DNA from: Chloroflexota bacterium
GTDB taxonomy: Bacteria; Chloroflexota; Anaerolineae; Aggregatilineales; J027
Direction: 5' to 3'
Assembly: GCA_013112715.1 (NCBI GenBank)
Contig: JABFGB010000007.1
Span: 62,001-126,000, forward strand
DNA: 64,000 nt
Part shown: in pieces, positions 1-10,637 of the stretch
Layout of the letters: every line of letters begins with the position of its first letter
How positions within the stretch are numbered: position 1 is the stretch's first letter
Notes under the pieces: model-generated
Told to the model about the DNA's origin: nothing
Database searches by the model: none
The model's input: the letters and a program-made list of their open reading frames with translations, nothing else
Position numbers and translations under genes: made by a program

Positions 1-1
1 C

Positions 2-487
2 GCGACCCACATTGATACCACCATCTTAGGCATCGGAGAACGCAACGGCATTACCCCATTAGGTGGATTGGTAGCGCGGCTCTACACCCTCAATCGAAAT
101 TATGTGACCAAATATAATCTGCGCCTACTGCCCCAATTAGATCGGCTGATTGCGGATATTTGTGAAATAGACATCCCCTTTAACAATTACATCACCGGAG
201 CAAGCGCTTTTATCCATAAGGCTGGGATTCATGCCAAAGCCGTATTGGCTGATCCCTCGACCTATGAAATTTTGCGACCTGAAGAATTTGGGCTGCATCG
301 GGAAGTGGCGATTGGGCATCGGCTAACGGGATGGAACGCCATCCGCGAACGGGCACTGTCGCTGGGAGTCAGTTTGGAAAACGCGACCCTGCAAGCCATT
401 ACCCAAGACATCAAGCGTCGCGCCGATGTGCGTCCCCTGACCCTACCCGAAGTGGATGCGCTGATATGGGAGGCGGCAAACGCATGA
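2..487 (+). CDS. lysS: Homocitrate synthase, C-terminal part (5' truncated by window)
   Basis: First enzyme of the alpha-aminoadipate (AAA) lysine route, condensing 2-oxoglutarate and acetyl-CoA to homocitrate in the cytosol. Only the last 161 residues are present; a full enzyme is about 375-400 residues. The frame is open from base 2 and begins with the late-barrel metal-site region (THIDTT, then GIGERNG and TPLGG), followed by the family segment around [15 protein letters not shown]. The next four genes are homoaconitase, homoisocitrate dehydrogenase and LysK, which supports homocitrate synthase over isopropylmalate synthase. The stop codon overlaps the ATG of the next gene (ATGA), so translation is probably coupled. 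No start can be assigned. An isopropylmalate-synthase-like specificity cannot be excluded from this fragment alone. Confidence 0.88.
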   Translation, partial: ATHIDTTILGIGERNGITPLGGLVARLYTLNRNYVTKYNLRLLPQLDRLIADICEIDIPFNNYITGASAFIHKAGIHAKAVLADPSTYEILRPEEFGLHREVAIGHRLTGWNAIRERALSLGVSLENATLQAITQDIKRRADVRPLTLPEVDALIWEAANA

Positions 488-1740
488 GTGGCAAGACCTT
501 TGTAGAGAAAGCATTGGCCCGTGCCGCTGGGGTCAGCGAAGCCAGCGCTGGGGACATTCTGGATGTGCGGCCTGATTTGATTTTTAGCCATGATAATTCC
601 GCCGCCATCCGCCGTATTTTTGAGAAAATCGGGGCAAAAAATATTGCACGGCCTGATCGGGTAGCCATCACGCTTGACCATGCTGTGCCTGCCCCCACAA
701 CGCAGCACGCCCAAAATCATGCCGAAATCCGTGAGTGGATTAAGCAGCAGAGTATCCAACACTTTTTTGAGGTAGGGCGCGGCATTTGCCATCAGGTGAT
801 TAGCGAAGAAGCCCTGATTCTACCCGGCGAAACCATCTTAGGAGCAGACAGCCACAGCACGCATTTTGGCTGGTTAGGGGCATTTGGAGCAGGCGTGGGT
901 CGGACAGAAATGGCAGCATTATGGGCAACAGGTGAACTTTGGCTGCGTGTGCCCGAAGCGATGCGCGTCACACTGACAGGCCGCTTGCAATCCGGTGTCA
1001 CTGCCAAAGACATCAGCCTGCGAATTTTGGGGGATATGGGGGTCGAAGGTGGCCTCTATCGTTCGGTGGAATTCGCCGGGGATACCCTCAGCACCCTTTC
1101 ATTAGATGAACGGCCCATCCTGCCGAATGTAATGGCGGAATTTGGCGCAAAAAATGCGTACATGCCACCCGATGACATGGTGTTCAATTATTTGGAGGCC
1201 CGCCGCACCCGCGATTATACGCCGCTGTATCCTGACCCTGACGCGCATTATGAAATCGAATATGCGTTGGATGTCAGCCAATTGGAGCCGCAAATTGCGC
1301 TACCCCATCAACCCGATAACGTCGTGCGATTATCCGATGCGATTGGTGAACCCGTCCAGCAGGCATTTATCGGGACGTGTACCAATGGGCGGTTGGAAGA
1401 TCTGCAAGCAGCGGCGGATGTCTTGCGGGGTCATCAAGTGGCGTGTCGGTTGGTAGTCATTCCCGCCAGTTCACAGGTGCTATTAGAAGCCACCCGTTCT
1501 GGCATTATCGAAACGCTATTGATGGCAGGGGCAACGATTGCCACCCCCGGCTGTGGGCCATGTATGGGCAATCATATGGGCATCCCCGCGCCAAATGAAG
1601 CAACCGTCAGCAGCGCCAACCGTAATTTTAAAGGGCGGATGGGCACACCTGAAGCACCCGTTTATCTCGCCAGCCCCTATGTCGTCGCTGCCAGTGCCAT
1701 TTGTGGGGCAATTGCCGATCCGAGGGAGTTTCTATCATGA
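484..1740 (+). CDS. lysT: Homoaconitase large subunit
   Basis: Large subunit of the [4Fe-4S] hydro-lyase that converts homocitrate to homoisocitrate via homoaconitate in AAA lysine synthesis. At 418 residues it has the length of the Thermus-type large subunit. The three cluster ligands are visible: Cys299 in FIGTCTNGR, then Cys357 and Cys360 in [10 protein letters not shown]. The ADSHSTHFG segment typical of the aconitase/isopropylmalate isomerase family is present. The chosen ATG overlaps the stop of the preceding gene. An upstream in-frame extension to 331 lies inside homocitrate synthase and has no homology. The gene overlaps the small-subunit gene by four bases. Isopropylmalate isomerase (LeuC) is the main alternative; operon context with a homoisocitrate dehydrogenase and LysK favours homoaconitase. 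Confidence 0.9.
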   Translation: MSGKTFVEKALARAAGVSEASAGDILDVRPDLIFSHDNSAAIRRIFEKIGAKNIARPDRVAITLDHAVPAPTTQHAQNHAEIREWIKQQSIQHFFEVGRGICHQVISEEALILPGETILGADSHSTHFGWLGAFGAGVGRTEMAALWATGELWLRVPEAMRVTLTGRLQSGVTAKDISLRILGDMGVEGGLYRSVEFAGDTLSTLSLDERPILPNVMAEFGAKNAYMPPDDMVFNYLEARRTRDYTPLYPDPDAHYEIEYALDVSQLEPQIALPHQPDNVVRLSDAIGEPVQQAFIGTCTNGRLEDLQAAADVLRGHQVACRLVVIPASSQVLLEATRSGIIETLLMAGATIATPGCGPCMGNHMGIPAPNEATVSSANRNFKGRMGTPEAPVYLASPYVVAASAICGAIADPREFLS

Positions 1741-2237
1741 GCAGTCATCGCTGTTGGGTTTATGGGGATAACGTCAATACTGATGTCATTTTCCCCGGCA
1801 AATATACGTATACCCTCAAGACGCCAGAAGAAATCGCGGCCCATGCACTGGAAGACCTTGATTCAACCTTTGCCGCCAATGTCCGCCGGGGGGATGTCAT
1901 CGTCGCAGGGCAAAATTGGGGCTGTGGCAGCAGTCGTGAACAGGGCGTGACCGCGCCCAAATATGCCGGAGTGGACATCATTATCGCCGCCTCATTCAGC
2001 CGTATCTATTTTCGTAACTGCATCAATCAAGGCGTGCTGCCAATCGTCTGCCCCGGTCTGAATACACTGGTGCAAACCGGAGACGCCATTGAGATTGATA
2101 TAACCAATGGACAAATTCACGCGGCAGGGCAAACCTTCACTTTCCCACGCCTATCCCCCTCGGTACAAGCCATTTTGGACGCGGGCGGGTTGGTTCCCAT
2201 GTTGCAGCGTCGTTTTGCAGGAGAAAGTCAACCATGA
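1737..2237 (+). CDS. lysU: Homoaconitase small subunit
   Basis: Swivelling-domain subunit that completes the homoaconitase active site. 166 residues, the normal size for the LysU/LeuD family. Diagnostic features are [13 protein letters not shown] near the N-terminus and [12 protein letters not shown], the substrate-contacting loop. The ATG at 1737 overlaps the stop of the large subunit (ATGA), and its own stop overlaps the ATG of the next gene in the same way. This suggests coupled, stoichiometric translation. A longer in-frame reading from 1701 would lie within the large-subunit gene and is not supported. Confidence 0.9.
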   Translation: MSSHRCWVYGDNVNTDVIFPGKYTYTLKTPEEIAAHALEDLDSTFAANVRRGDVIVAGQNWGCGSSREQGVTAPKYAGVDIIIAASFSRIYFRNCINQGVLPIVCPGLNTLVQTGDAIEIDITNGQIHAAGQTFTFPRLSPSVQAILDAGGLVPMLQRRFAGESQP

Positions 2238-3208
2238 CCCAAATGATTACCTTTATCAACGGAGATGGCATCGGGAAAGAGGTTATTCCCACTGCCCGCC
2301 AAGTGCTTGAGAGTCTCGGTTTGCCGATGGAATTTCTAGAGGCCGAGGCGGGTTTTGGCACGTTTGAAAAAACGGGGAATGCTCTACCGCCGGAAACATT
2401 GGCCTTATGTCAGCAAAGTGATGCGGTGTTGTTTGGGGCGACTAGTTCACCCATGACCAAGACTCCCGGCTATCAAAGTCCGATTTTGACCCTGCGCCGC
2501 CATTTTGATTTATTCGCCAATCTGCGTCCGGCGGTCAGCGAAAATATTGATATGCTGATTGTGCGCGAAAATACCGAGGGGTTATATAGTCGGCGGGAAC
2601 GAGTTGAGGATAATGGGCAAACCGCCATCGCCGAACGAGTGATTACCGCTCGTGCCTCAGAACGGATTGTGCGAGTGGCCTGCCAACAAGCCATGCAGCG
2701 CCGTCAGCAATTAACCATCGTCCATAAAGCCAATGTCCTATCAGAAACCTGCGGTTTATTTCGGCGAGTAGCGTTTGAGGTGGTCAAAGAATTTCCCGAT
2801 CTGACCATCAATGAATTACTGGTAGATACAGCGGCGATGAAATTGGTGCAAGCCCCCCAGAATTTTGATGTCATTGTAACGACCAACCTATTTGGCGATA
2901 TTCTGAGCGATTTGGCGGCGGGATTGACAGGCGGGTTAGGCATTGCTCCATCGGCGAATGTGGGCATCGGATGTCCTGCGGTGTTTGAACCCGTGCATGG
3001 CAGCGCCCCTGATATTGCCGGACAGGGTATCGCTGACCCGCGTGCCGCCATTCTCAGTAGCGCCATGATGCTTGATTTTTTAGGGTATGCTGAAATCGCC
3101 GAACAGGTACGCCAGATTACCTATCGAACAACCCATCAAGGCACAACCGCAGCGACTACCCAAGCCATCATTCACCAATTGCAAGAGGTCGTCGTCCATG
3201 CCAAGTGA
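2234..3208 (+). CDS. Homoisocitrate dehydrogenase
   Basis: NAD-dependent oxidative decarboxylase of the isocitrate/isopropylmalate dehydrogenase family, here assigned to homoisocitrate to 2-oxoadipate. 324 residues. It starts with the Rossmann-like [10 protein letters not shown] segment, has the substrate arginine region [13 protein letters not shown], the [16 protein letters not shown] stretch ([10 protein letters not shown] is the family hallmark), DTAAMKLV near the metal site, and [14 protein letters not shown] for NAD binding. The charged stretch after EGLY resembles homoisocitrate dehydrogenases rather than LeuB. Overlaps its neighbours by 4 and 11 bases in one operon. It may also accept isocitrate or isopropylmalate, as some family members do. 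Confidence 0.87.
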   Translation: MTQMITFINGDGIGKEVIPTARQVLESLGLPMEFLEAEAGFGTFEKTGNALPPETLALCQQSDAVLFGATSSPMTKTPGYQSPILTLRRHFDLFANLRPAVSENIDMLIVRENTEGLYSRRERVEDNGQTAIAERVITARASERIVRVACQQAMQRRQQLTIVHKANVLSETCGLFRRVAFEVVKEFPDLTINELLVDTAAMKLVQAPQNFDVIVTTNLFGDILSDLAAGLTGGLGIAPSANVGIGCPAVFEPVHGSAPDIAGQGIADPRAAILSSAMMLDFLGYAEIAEQVRQITYRTTHQGTTAATTQAIIHQLQEVVVHAK

Positions 3209-4238
3209 ATTATTGGTGGAATTGGTCAGCCGCTACAGCCCCTCCCGCCATGAAACCCCCGCTGTCGAATATTTAGTGACATGGATGCAAGCACATGGTT
3301 TTGAGGCACGCATAGATGAGGTGGGCAATGCGTTTGGTCGTCGCGGGCCAGCCGATGCCCAACACACCTTGATGCTACTAGGGCATAGTGACACTGTGCC
3401 GGGTGAAATTCCAGTGAGAATTGAGGATGGCACCTTATACGGGCGGGGGAGTGTGGACGCCAAAGGGTCGTTGTGTGCGTTTGCCGATGCTGCTGCGCTT
3501 GCGACGATTCCCGCTGGGTGGCAGGTGATTGTGGTGGGTGCAGTCGAGGAGGAAATTGCCACCAGCAAAGGCGCACACCATATCCGTGACCAATTTTGCC
3601 CAGATTTGTGCATCATCGGCGAACCGAGCGGCGCTGACCGAATCACATTAGGGTACAAAGGGCGGTTGTTGGTGGATTTCTCGCTGACCCGCCCCCTCGC
3701 GCATACCGCACGGCCTGAACCTAGTGTCGGAGCGATTGGGACAGCCTTTTGGCATGAGATTTTGGGTTGGTGTACGGTGCAAAACGAAGGACATACAGCG
3801 CATTTCGATCAGGTCATGCCCCATCTACGCAATATCAATACCGAGTCGGACGGCTTTCAGGATACCGTGCGGCTGACTGTCGGCTTTCGATTGCCACCCC
3901 ATCACACCCCGACCAGCGTATTTCTCGAAATCAGCCGATTCGCCCCGCCCGATGCCACCCTACACCCCTACAGCATGGAGCAGGCTTATCAAGGCGACAA
4001 AAATAATGCGTTAGTCCGGGGAATGCTCAGTGCCATTCGTGGGCAGGGGGCGCGTCCGGCGTTTGTGTTGAAAACAGGCACAAGTGATATGAATGTGGTC
4101 GGCGCAAAGTGGAACTGTCCCATTGTGGCATATGGGCCGGGCGATAGCAATCTCGACCACACGCCCAATGAACACCTGCTCCTCGCTGAATATGATAAAG
4201 CAGTAGCGGTGTTACAGCATTTGATTGAGCGTCTTTAG
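3198..4238 (+). CDS. lysK: LysK-type [LysW]-lysine/ornithine hydrolase (M20 peptidase)
   Basis: Zinc metallopeptidase of the M20 family that releases lysine (or ornithine) from the amino-group carrier protein LysW, the last step of the carrier-protein branch of AAA lysine synthesis. 346 residues from the ATG at 3198, which begins [19 protein letters not shown] and overlaps the upstream gene by 11 bases. Metal and catalytic motifs are [19 protein letters not shown], the EEE of [10 protein letters not shown], and GEPSG. The carrier protein LysW and the LysX/Y/Z enzymes are not in this window. The stop codon overlaps by three bases with the stop of the convergent gene at 4235, so there is no room for a terminator between the two operons. 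Confidence 0.87.
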   Translation: MPSELLVELVSRYSPSRHETPAVEYLVTWMQAHGFEARIDEVGNAFGRRGPADAQHTLMLLGHSDTVPGEIPVRIEDGTLYGRGSVDAKGSLCAFADAAALATIPAGWQVIVVGAVEEEIATSKGAHHIRDQFCPDLCIIGEPSGADRITLGYKGRLLVDFSLTRPLAHTARPEPSVGAIGTAFWHEILGWCTVQNEGHTAHFDQVMPHLRNINTESDGFQDTVRLTVGFRLPPHHTPTSVFLEISRFAPPDATLHPYSMEQAYQGDKNNALVRGMLSAIRGQGARPAFVLKTGTSDMNVVGAKWNCPIVAYGPGDSNLDHTPNEHLLLAEYDKAVAVLQHLIERL

Positions 4239-6160
4239 GGAAACACTACCTGCCCGGTTTGGCGGGTATCATAACCGGGCTGTTCACCCAATAATTGATG
4301 AAAGCGGGGGTCGCTCAGAGCCGACAGTAAATTTTGGATGCCGGGGTGGGATTGGTAGACATCAGGAATCACCAAATCGTACTGCTCCCAGCCAAGCGGG
4401 ATAAAATCCAACCCCATCGCAGATGCCGCACTCCGTACCCCCATCCCACAATCCGCTACCCCCGAAGCCACCGCCGCCGCAACCGCTAGATGCGTAATTT
4501 CTTCGTGGTCATAACCTGCGATAGATTCCGGCAAAATCCCCTGCCGCTGCAATTCGTAATCCAACAGCAAACGGGTTCCTGCGCCGCGCTGACGATTGAC
4601 AAAACGAACCCGGCTGAGATCGGCAACCCCTTGAAATTTGTGCGGATTACCCGCCGCCACAATGAAGCCCTGTTCACGATGGGCAAAATTGACCAGCGTC
4701 ACCGCTTCGTTGGGGAGATATTTAGCAAGGTAGGGGATGTTGTATGTACCTGTTTGGGGGTCAAGCAGATGCACCCCAGCTAAATGGGCCTCTTGACGAC
4801 GCAGGGCCACCAACCCCCCACTTGACCCAACATTCGCCGAGGCCAGCCGATAACCGGGGTAATGAATCGCCAGAAATTCCGCCAGTAAATCGAGCATGGG
4901 GTCATGACTGCCCATCGCCAAAATGGTTTGCTGAATCTCGTGTAGGGGACGATAAAGCAGCACATCAATCGGCTGGCCCGTATCCACCCCTTCGCTAAAA
5001 CGCGGAATATGTGCAAGACCATCCGCTTTAACCAATGATGTAATGACCCCTGCACCACGATTTAACGGACTTGCCAATAATCGTTCTCCCACCTGCGCCA
5101 ATGTCACCCGTACAAAATCATCGTCACCGATGGGGGACAACAATTTGCGGGTCATAATGGCTTGGACACGCGGACGAGTGGATGTGGCGGAAGGCTGTCC
5201 TAACCAATGCGCCAACAGCGGCTGAATAAATATTTCACCCGTCAACGCGGCACTAACTGGATAACCGGGGACACCTATCACTGGGATATTTTCGATTAGG
5301 CCAATAATCACGGGATGGCCCGGTCTGACCGCAACACCATGCACCAAGAGTTGACCCATCTCCCGAATGATCGAGGCGGTGAAATCTTTGCTGCCAGCCG
5401 ATGAACCGGATAATACCAAAATCAAATCAGGTCGCTGTTCGATGGCGTTTTTCAATGCGGCACGAATGTTGTCGGGGGTATCCGACACGATGTCGGTAAT
5501 CGCGGCCAGCACCCCCGCTTCCTGAATTTGCCCCGCCAGTACCAAGCTATTGTATTCGATAATCTGGCCCGGTTGGGGGGTCTGGGTGACGGGGACAAGC
5601 TCACTGCCTGTCGGGATAATCTGAACACGCGGTTGGCGACGTACCAAGACAGTCGAATAGCCACACCCCGCTATCGCCCCTAAATCCACCGGACGGATTT
5701 TGTGATTGGCAGGCAGCACCAATTCGCTGACGACCATATCCTCCCCCATCAGCCGCACATGCTGACGCGGAACGACACTGGCACGGATTTCAATCTGATT
5801 TGTGCTAAGGGGCTGCACATCCTCAATTTTGATAACGGCGTTGGTAGCGGGAGGCAAAGGGTCGCCTGTGTTAATGGCAAAGGCTTGCTGATCAATCTGC
5901 AAAATAATCGGGCGGGTTTCGGTAGCGGATAGCGTATCTTCGGCCTGTACCGCGTATCCATCCATCGCGGCGCTGTGATAATGCGGAGACGACAATTTAG
6001 CCCAGACAGCGGCGGCGGTGATACGACCCAATGCCTGTGATAAGGGGATTTCTTCGCCTGCCAATGGTGAGGCTTTGCCAACTTGTTCCAATGCCAGCAT
6101 TAATCTGACCTGCGCCTCATCGAGCGGAATATCCTCAAGGTAGATGTTACGTTCAGCCAT
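4235..6160 (-). CDS. MoeA molybdenum insertase fused to a periplasmic-binding-like domain
   Basis: 641 residues. Residues 1 to about 405 are a full MoeA, which inserts molybdate into adenylylated molybdopterin. The [13 protein letters not shown] segment, the NTGDPLPP segment, [11 protein letters not shown] and the GVPGYPVSA loop are all present. The remaining 235 or so residues match the COG1910-type periplasmic-binding/LysR-substrate-like domain ([20 protein letters not shown], then [13 protein letters not shown]). That domain is found fused to MoeA in some archaea and bacteria and is thought to sense molybdate or tungstate. It is the last gene of the formate dehydrogenase operon and overlaps the other moeA by 8 bases. 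Two MoeA copies in one operon suggest division of labour, for example molybdenum versus tungsten; this is inference. Confidence 0.85.
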   Translation of the reverse strand: MAERNIYLEDIPLDEAQVRLMLALEQVGKASPLAGEEIPLSQALGRITAAAVWAKLSSPHYHSAAMDGYAVQAEDTLSATETRPIILQIDQQAFAINTGDPLPPATNAVIKIEDVQPLSTNQIEIRASVVPRQHVRLMGEDMVVSELVLPANHKIRPVDLGAIAGCGYSTVLVRRQPRVQIIPTGSELVPVTQTPQPGQIIEYNSLVLAGQIQEAGVLAAITDIVSDTPDNIRAALKNAIEQRPDLILVLSGSSAGSKDFTASIIREMGQLLVHGVAVRPGHPVIIGLIENIPVIGVPGYPVSAALTGEIFIQPLLAHWLGQPSATSTRPRVQAIMTRKLLSPIGDDDFVRVTLAQVGERLLASPLNRGAGVITSLVKADGLAHIPRFSEGVDTGQPIDVLLYRPLHEIQQTILAMGSHDPMLDLLAEFLAIHYPGYRLASANVGSSGGLVALRRQEAHLAGVHLLDPQTGTYNIPYLAKYLPNEAVTLVNFAHREQGFIVAAGNPHKFQGVADLSRVRFVNRQRGAGTRLLLDYELQRQGILPESIAGYDHEEITHLAVAAAVASGVADCGMGVRSAASAMGLDFIPLGWEQYDLVIPDVYQSHPGIQNLLSALSDPRFHQLLGEQPGYDTRQTGQVVFP

Positions 6161-7391
6161 CCCACACCATCACTTCAACAGGTGCCCCTGCTTTGAGGCC
6201 GTTACTATTGAGTGGGATATGCACCACCCCGTCAGCGCGTACTAGCGTAAAAATGAGATTCGATTTACCAAACAGTGGTTCGGCCTGCCAACCGCCTTCC
6301 CGGTCAATCAAACGCACTGGTATGGTATCTTCCCGACCTGTCACCGAGGCAATATTATGGGTCACGGTAGCTTGGACAGATATCGGACGGGGTATTTTTT
6401 GCCCCAAAGCGTAACGAATCAACGGCACGACGATTTGCCGCGCTACCAACAGCGCGGACACTGGGTTACCCGGCAGACCAATGACAGGTTTGCCATCACA
6501 AACTGCCAAAATGGTGGGTTTGCCCGGTTTGACCGCCAAGCCATGCTGCAAAATCCCCGGCTGCCCCAAGCTGGCAATCACATCGCGGGTAAGGTCCCGG
6601 CTAGATACCGAACTCCCTGCTGTCATCAACAATATGTCCACCTCAGCGAATCCGGCATGGGCGCGGGCGTGATAATCGGCGGCGTCATCGTGGGCAATGC
6701 CCAACAAAATTGGATGTCCGCCTGCCTCTTGTACCAATGCCGCCAACATTGGCGCGTTAATATCTCGGATTTGGCCGGGGGCGGGGGTAGCTTCGGGGGA
6801 GACTAATTCATCCCCACAGCTTAAAATCCCAATGCGCGGCGGCTCAATCACCTTGATAGCTAACACCCCCACCGCCAACAATCCCCCAATGTCCTCGGGG
6901 CGAATACGATGTCCAGCGGGCAAAATCAATTCGCCCGTTTCAATATCTTCGCCGACCTGTACCACATTTTCACCGGGGGCGACGGGCGCAAGAATTTCGA
7001 TTTCAGCCCCACCGAGTTTTTGGGTGCGTTCGATCATCACTACCGCATCGGCATGAGGTGGCAGCATCGCCCCCGTAAAAATCTCAATGCACTCGCCCAT
7101 TTGAAGGCTGATGTTAGCGGCTTGACCCATCTGGATCGAACCAATACAGGTTAGATAAGCGGGGAGGGATTGGGTCGCCCCAAAGTTATCAGCGGCACGC
7201 ACGGCATATCCATCCATCGTGCTACGCGGGAAATAGGGTAGGCGTTCGGGGGAGTAAATCGGCTCGGCTAACACGCGGCCTAATGCGTTGCGGGGGTCAA
7301 TTGTGGCGGTCTGGCGATTCGGCGACCAATGGGCAAAGAGTTTTTCTAGGCCAGCCTGTACTGTAGCGACATTAAAAAATTCAGCGGTCAT
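6153..7391 (-). CDS. moeA: Molybdopterin molybdenumtransferase MoeA
   Basis: 412 residues, the usual length of a stand-alone MoeA. Recognisable features are RSTMDGYAVRA (active-site loop), FTGAMLPPHADAVV, GQIRDINAPML, the TAGSSVSSRDLT nucleotide segment, and GLPGNPVSALL. It catalyses the last step of molybdenum-cofactor assembly before MobA adds GMP. It sits directly downstream of fdhD with a one-base gap and overlaps the MoeA-fusion gene, so the cofactor machinery is made with the formate dehydrogenase. It lacks the C-terminal binding-protein domain of its neighbour. Confidence 0.88.
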   Translation of the reverse strand: MTAEFFNVATVQAGLEKLFAHWSPNRQTATIDPRNALGRVLAEPIYSPERLPYFPRSTMDGYAVRAADNFGATQSLPAYLTCIGSIQMGQAANISLQMGECIEIFTGAMLPPHADAVVMIERTQKLGGAEIEILAPVAPGENVVQVGEDIETGELILPAGHRIRPEDIGGLLAVGVLAIKVIEPPRIGILSCGDELVSPEATPAPGQIRDINAPMLAALVQEAGGHPILLGIAHDDAADYHARAHAGFAEVDILLMTAGSSVSSRDLTRDVIASLGQPGILQHGLAVKPGKPTILAVCDGKPVIGLPGNPVSALLVARQIVVPLIRYALGQKIPRPISVQATVTHNIASVTGREDTIPVRLIDREGGWQAEPLFGKSNLIFTLVRADGVVHIPLNSNGLKAGAPVEVMVWDG

Positions 7392-7392
7392 A

Positions 7393-8187
7393 TCAGGCAG
7401 AAATCAGCGTAATCTCAGGCAAGCCCAGTCTTTCGGGATGGGTATAGACACGCATCCCGCCGCGCCGCACGTATCCGACGATACACATACCCCATGCCGT
7501 TGCCAATTGCACACTGATGCTGGTCGGGGCGGTGCGGCTGGCGACCAACGGAATCCCCATGCGGCGGGCCTTGCCCAACATTTCGGAGCTAATGCGTCCG
7601 CTGGTCAACAATAGACAATCGCGGGTATCCATGCCGGCCTGTAACGTCTTGCCCGCGATTTTATCAATCGTGTTGTGTCGTCCCACATCCTCGGCACTGA
7701 CCAGCATCCCCGCTTCATTTGCCAGAATCGAGGTATGGACACCACGCACGGCATTGTAGAGTTGGGCCGCTCCTTGTAAATCGCCCATGCGCTGCAATAC
7801 GACATCGGGGGTAATGGTAAAATCGGTTGCCAGCGGCGGGTGGATGGCGGTCAAATCCTGCAAGCTGATACCTCCACCGCAACCAGAGGTCAAAATCATG
7901 CGGCGCGGCGGGTTAAATTCGGCCCGATTGAGAAAAATATCCACCGCTGTGCCTGTAACATTCGCTTGAACCAGTTTGATTTCCGCCAGCGATTCGATGA
8001 CACCTTCGTTATAGAGAAAACCGAGCGCCAATGCTTCTTGGTCAAGCGGGCTGCACATAACCGTCGCCAATTCCTGTCCGTTGACAAAGATGCTGACGAG
8101 CGATTCCTCAATTACCCCGCCCTCGGTCAGTTCCGTTTTTTCGAGGTCAATCGTCCAGTAGGTATAGGGAACTGCGCCGGATTCCAT
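7393..8187 (-). CDS. fdhD: Formate dehydrogenase accessory sulfurtransferase FdhD
   Basis: FdhD transfers sulfur from a cysteine desulfurase to the bis-MGD cofactor and is required for active formate dehydrogenase. 264 residues with the family core: CSPLDQEALALGFLYNEG, the cysteine loop LTSGCGGG, the segment GVHTSILAN, then AEDVGRHNTIDKIAGK and LTSGRISSEM. The cysteine loop carries one Cys (Cys103) followed by three Gly-rich positions. E. coli has a CxxC here in which both cysteines matter. Single-Cys loops do occur outside enterobacteria, so loss of function is not implied. It lies between the HoxU-like subunit and moeA in the operon. Confidence 0.9.
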   Translation of the reverse strand: MESGAVPYTYWTIDLEKTELTEGGVIEESLVSIFVNGQELATVMCSPLDQEALALGFLYNEGVIESLAEIKLVQANVTGTAVDIFLNRAEFNPPRRMILTSGCGGGISLQDLTAIHPPLATDFTITPDVVLQRMGDLQGAAQLYNAVRGVHTSILANEAGMLVSAEDVGRHNTIDKIAGKTLQAGMDTRDCLLLTSGRISSEMLGKARRMGIPLVASRTAPTSISVQLATAWGMCIVGYVRRGGMRVYTHPERLGLPEITLISA

Positions 8188-8188
8188 A

Positions 8189-8902
8189 TTACCCCTCCTC
8201 GATTTCTACCGATTGACGGCGGCGGGGTCGGCGGGTACTTTGTCGAATTTGCTCTGGCGTCATGCCCTGCTCCATGCCCCATTGAATTTTTGGCTTGAGC
8301 GCCCCCGTCGGACACACCCCGACACACTGCCCACAAAACACACACGGCGATTCGGACATCGGAATGTCAAAGGCGGTGGCGACATGCGTATCAAAGCCGC
8401 GTCCATCAAACGTCAGGGCAAAGGTGTATTGGGCATCGTCGGCACAGACCTGTACACAACGCCAGCATAATACACATTGGCTGTAATCGCGCACATAAAA
8501 CGGGTTGTCATCCAAAAGGGCATGTTCGCGGCGTTCAGCATTGGGAAAACGGGTAGGGTCGGCATCATAATCATTCATAAGGGTTTGAATGGCCGGGGCG
8601 TGATTTAAATCCACCGCTGAATTTAGCATTTCCAAGATGGTGCGCCGACTGCGTTCTACCCGTTCGTTGCGCGTTTCGACCTTGCTGCCATTGGCACAGG
8701 CCGTGACACAGGCCGCTTGCAGCAACCGCCCATTATTGACATCCACCACGCACACCCGACACAACCCGTTGGAGGTGGTGGCATCATGATAACAAATCAC
8801 CGGGACTTCGATGCCCAACTGAGCCGCTGCTTCGAGTAGGGTGGTTCCGGCGGGGACGGTGATTTCTTGACCATCAATCGTCAGGGTAACGGTATCACTC
8901 AT
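8189..8902 (-). CDS. HoxU/NuoG-N-like iron-sulfur subunit of formate dehydrogenase
   Basis: 237 residues. Electron-relay subunit expected to link the catalytic subunit with the diaphorase. An N-terminal plant-type [2Fe-2S] domain carries Cys37, Cys48, Cys51 and Cys65. Two C-terminal [4Fe-4S] motifs follow: Cys143/146/149/153 and Cys187/190/193/197. In most NuoG, HoxU and FdsA N-terminal regions a His(Cys)3 [4Fe-4S] site lies between them. Here His101 is present, but no cysteine follows it within about 40 residues, so this cluster is probably absent. In FdsA-type enzymes this region is fused to the catalytic subunit; here it is a separate gene. It overlaps the upstream NuoEF gene by four bases (ATGA). 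Confidence 0.85.
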   Translation of the reverse strand: MSDTVTLTIDGQEITVPAGTTLLEAAAQLGIEVPVICYHDATTSNGLCRVCVVDVNNGRLLQAACVTACANGSKVETRNERVERSRRTILEMLNSAVDLNHAPAIQTLMNDYDADPTRFPNAERREHALLDDNPFYVRDYSQCVLCWRCVQVCADDAQYTFALTFDGRGFDTHVATAFDIPMSESPCVFCGQCVGVCPTGALKPKIQWGMEQGMTPEQIRQSTRRPRRRQSVEIEEG

Positions 8903-10611
8903 ACAGGCTGCCCTTTCACGGCGAACAAATCAGGCCATTTTTCGAGGGCGCTTAGAACTGCTGAAGCCGCCGTCTGCCCCAATCCACATAAAGAGGATTC
9001 GGTCATGGTCAGGCCAATGTCACGCAGGCGTTCCCGATCTCCTTCGAGCGGCATGTCAGCCCGCTCCAAAATTTCCATCTGACGCTGCGTACCCAATTGA
9101 CAGGGGAAACACTTGCCACAGCTTTCGTGTTTAAAAAAGCGTCCTAGCCGCTGCAAAATATCACGTAGATCAGCGGTCTCGTTAAACACCATGATCGCTC
9201 CTGACCCAAAAGTGCTGCGAATGGCCCGTAAATCCTCAAATGTCAGGCGCACATCCAATTGGTCGGGGGTCAAAAATGTGCCTGCCGCACCACCCATCAA
9301 CACCGTTTGCAGATTGCCGACCACCCCGCCGCAAAATTCTTCCAACATTTGGCGCAAGGTCATGCCGGGGTTGATTTCATAGACCCCCGGACGCTGCACA
9401 TGCCCACTGACCGAGACCAATTTCGGCCCAGTGCTTTTCTCGGTGCCCCATTGCTTAAACCAGCCGCCGCCATGTTCGACGATGCCGGGGATGGTGCTGA
9501 GGGTTTCGACGTTATTCACGACGGTGGGCTTCTGAAATAAACCGTGTGTGGTTGGATAGGGGGGCTTGATGCGCGGGAAACCCCGATCCCCCTCAATCGC
9601 CTCAAACAGAGCGGTTTCTTCACCGCAGATATATGCCCCGCCACCACGCCGAATTTCAATATCTAATGAAAAGTCGCTGCCAAAAATGTTCTCCCCAAGT
9701 AGGCCCGCGTGGGTCGCTTCATCAATCGCCCTTTGCAGTCGCTGCATAGATTCTGGATATTCACCACGCACAAAGAGATAGGCTTTCGTCGCACCGATGG
9801 CGAAGGCACACAGCGCCACCCCTTCTAAGATGAGATGGGGGCGGCCTTCCATCAACACGCGGTCTTTAAATGTGCCGGGTTCGCTTTCATCGGCGTTACA
9901 CACCACATATTTGGGCTGACCAACGGCTTGACGGGTCATTTTCCATTTGGATGCGGTAGGGAAAGCCGCGCCACCCCGCCCAATTAACGCCGCTTTTTCG
10001 ACCTCCCCGATGACCCCCTCTGGCCCTAATGTGGTAATGGCATGATGCAGGGCGCGATAGTCCCCATACTTGGCAAGGGATTCGACATGTTTACCATCCG
10101 CACCTTTTAGTAGGATGTCACCACGAACGATACTTTGATAGGGCGGAGTGATTTGGAGTTCCAGCACATCACTTTCGGAAGCCACCGGAGCTACCGCGAT
10201 TTCCTCGTGTCCGCGCTGGCTAATCAAGGCGGCGGGAGCATGGTCGCATAGGCCCAAACAGGTCGTATGGCTAATGGCATATTTTCCGTCGGGGGTGGTT
10301 TCGTCGTGCTGGATATTCAGGTGATGACATAGACTGTGAACGACCTTATCCGCACCAGCCAACCCACATATCGGATCGGTACAAACACGAATGACTGTCT
10401 CGGCGGTTGGTTCAGCGGAAAACAGGCTGTAAAAGCTAATTACGCCATAAATATCAGCTTCGGGCACATGTAGCGCATGAGAGATTTGGCGCACCGCGTC
10501 CGGTCCGATATGCCCAAAGGCGGTCTGCATATCCCACAAGACAGGCAGCAAGGCGTCCCTCTGGCGACCTTGATAGGGAACTAAAATTTCAGCGATTGAA
10601 AGGGAGTCCAT
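8899..10611 (-). CDS. NuoE-NuoF fusion, NAD(H)-binding diaphorase subunit
   Basis: 570 residues combining two normally separate subunits. Residues 1-145 are a NuoE/FdsG thioredoxin-like domain with [2Fe-2S] ligands Cys77, Cys82, Cys118 and Cys122. From about 165 onward is NuoF/Fds[14 protein letters not shown] (NADH/FMN loop), [22 protein letters not shown], then the [4Fe-4S] ligands in [12 protein letters not shown] plus SSLCGLGQ near the end. The protein would bind FMN and NAD+ and pass formate-derived electrons to NAD+, or the reverse. With the HoxU-like protein and the molybdopterin subunit it forms a complete soluble NAD-dependent formate dehydrogenase. No hydrogenase genes occur nearby, so a HoxEFU hydrogenase role is unlikely. 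Confidence 0.88.
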   Translation of the reverse strand: MDSLSIAEILVPYQGRQRDALLPVLWDMQTAFGHIGPDAVRQISHALHVPEADIYGVISFYSLFSAEPTAETVIRVCTDPICGLAGADKVVHSLCHHLNIQHDETTPDGKYAISHTTCLGLCDHAPAALISQRGHEEIAVAPVASESDVLELQITPPYQSIVRGDILLKGADGKHVESLAKYGDYRALHHAITTLGPEGVIGEVEKAALIGRGGAAFPTASKWKMTRQAVGQPKYVVCNADESEPGTFKDRVLMEGRPHLILEGVALCAFAIGATKAYLFVRGEYPESMQRLQRAIDEATHAGLLGENIFGSDFSLDIEIRRGGGAYICGEETALFEAIEGDRGFPRIKPPYPTTHGLFQKPTVVNNVETLSTIPGIVEHGGGWFKQWGTEKSTGPKLVSVSGHVQRPGVYEINPGMTLRQMLEEFCGGVVGNLQTVLMGGAAGTFLTPDQLDVRLTFEDLRAIRSTFGSGAIMVFNETADLRDILQRLGRFFKHESCGKCFPCQLGTQRQMEILERADMPLEGDRERLRDIGLTMTESSLCGLGQTAASAVLSALEKWPDLFAVKGQPV

Positions 10612-10637
10612 TCCAATTTCCTATGCCATTTGAATAA

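Noticed and set aside
8189..10611. Bidirectional NiFe hydrogenase diaphorase (HoxEFU)
   Set aside because: No hydrogenase subunits are present; the genes sit with formate dehydrogenase, MobA, FdhD and MoeA.
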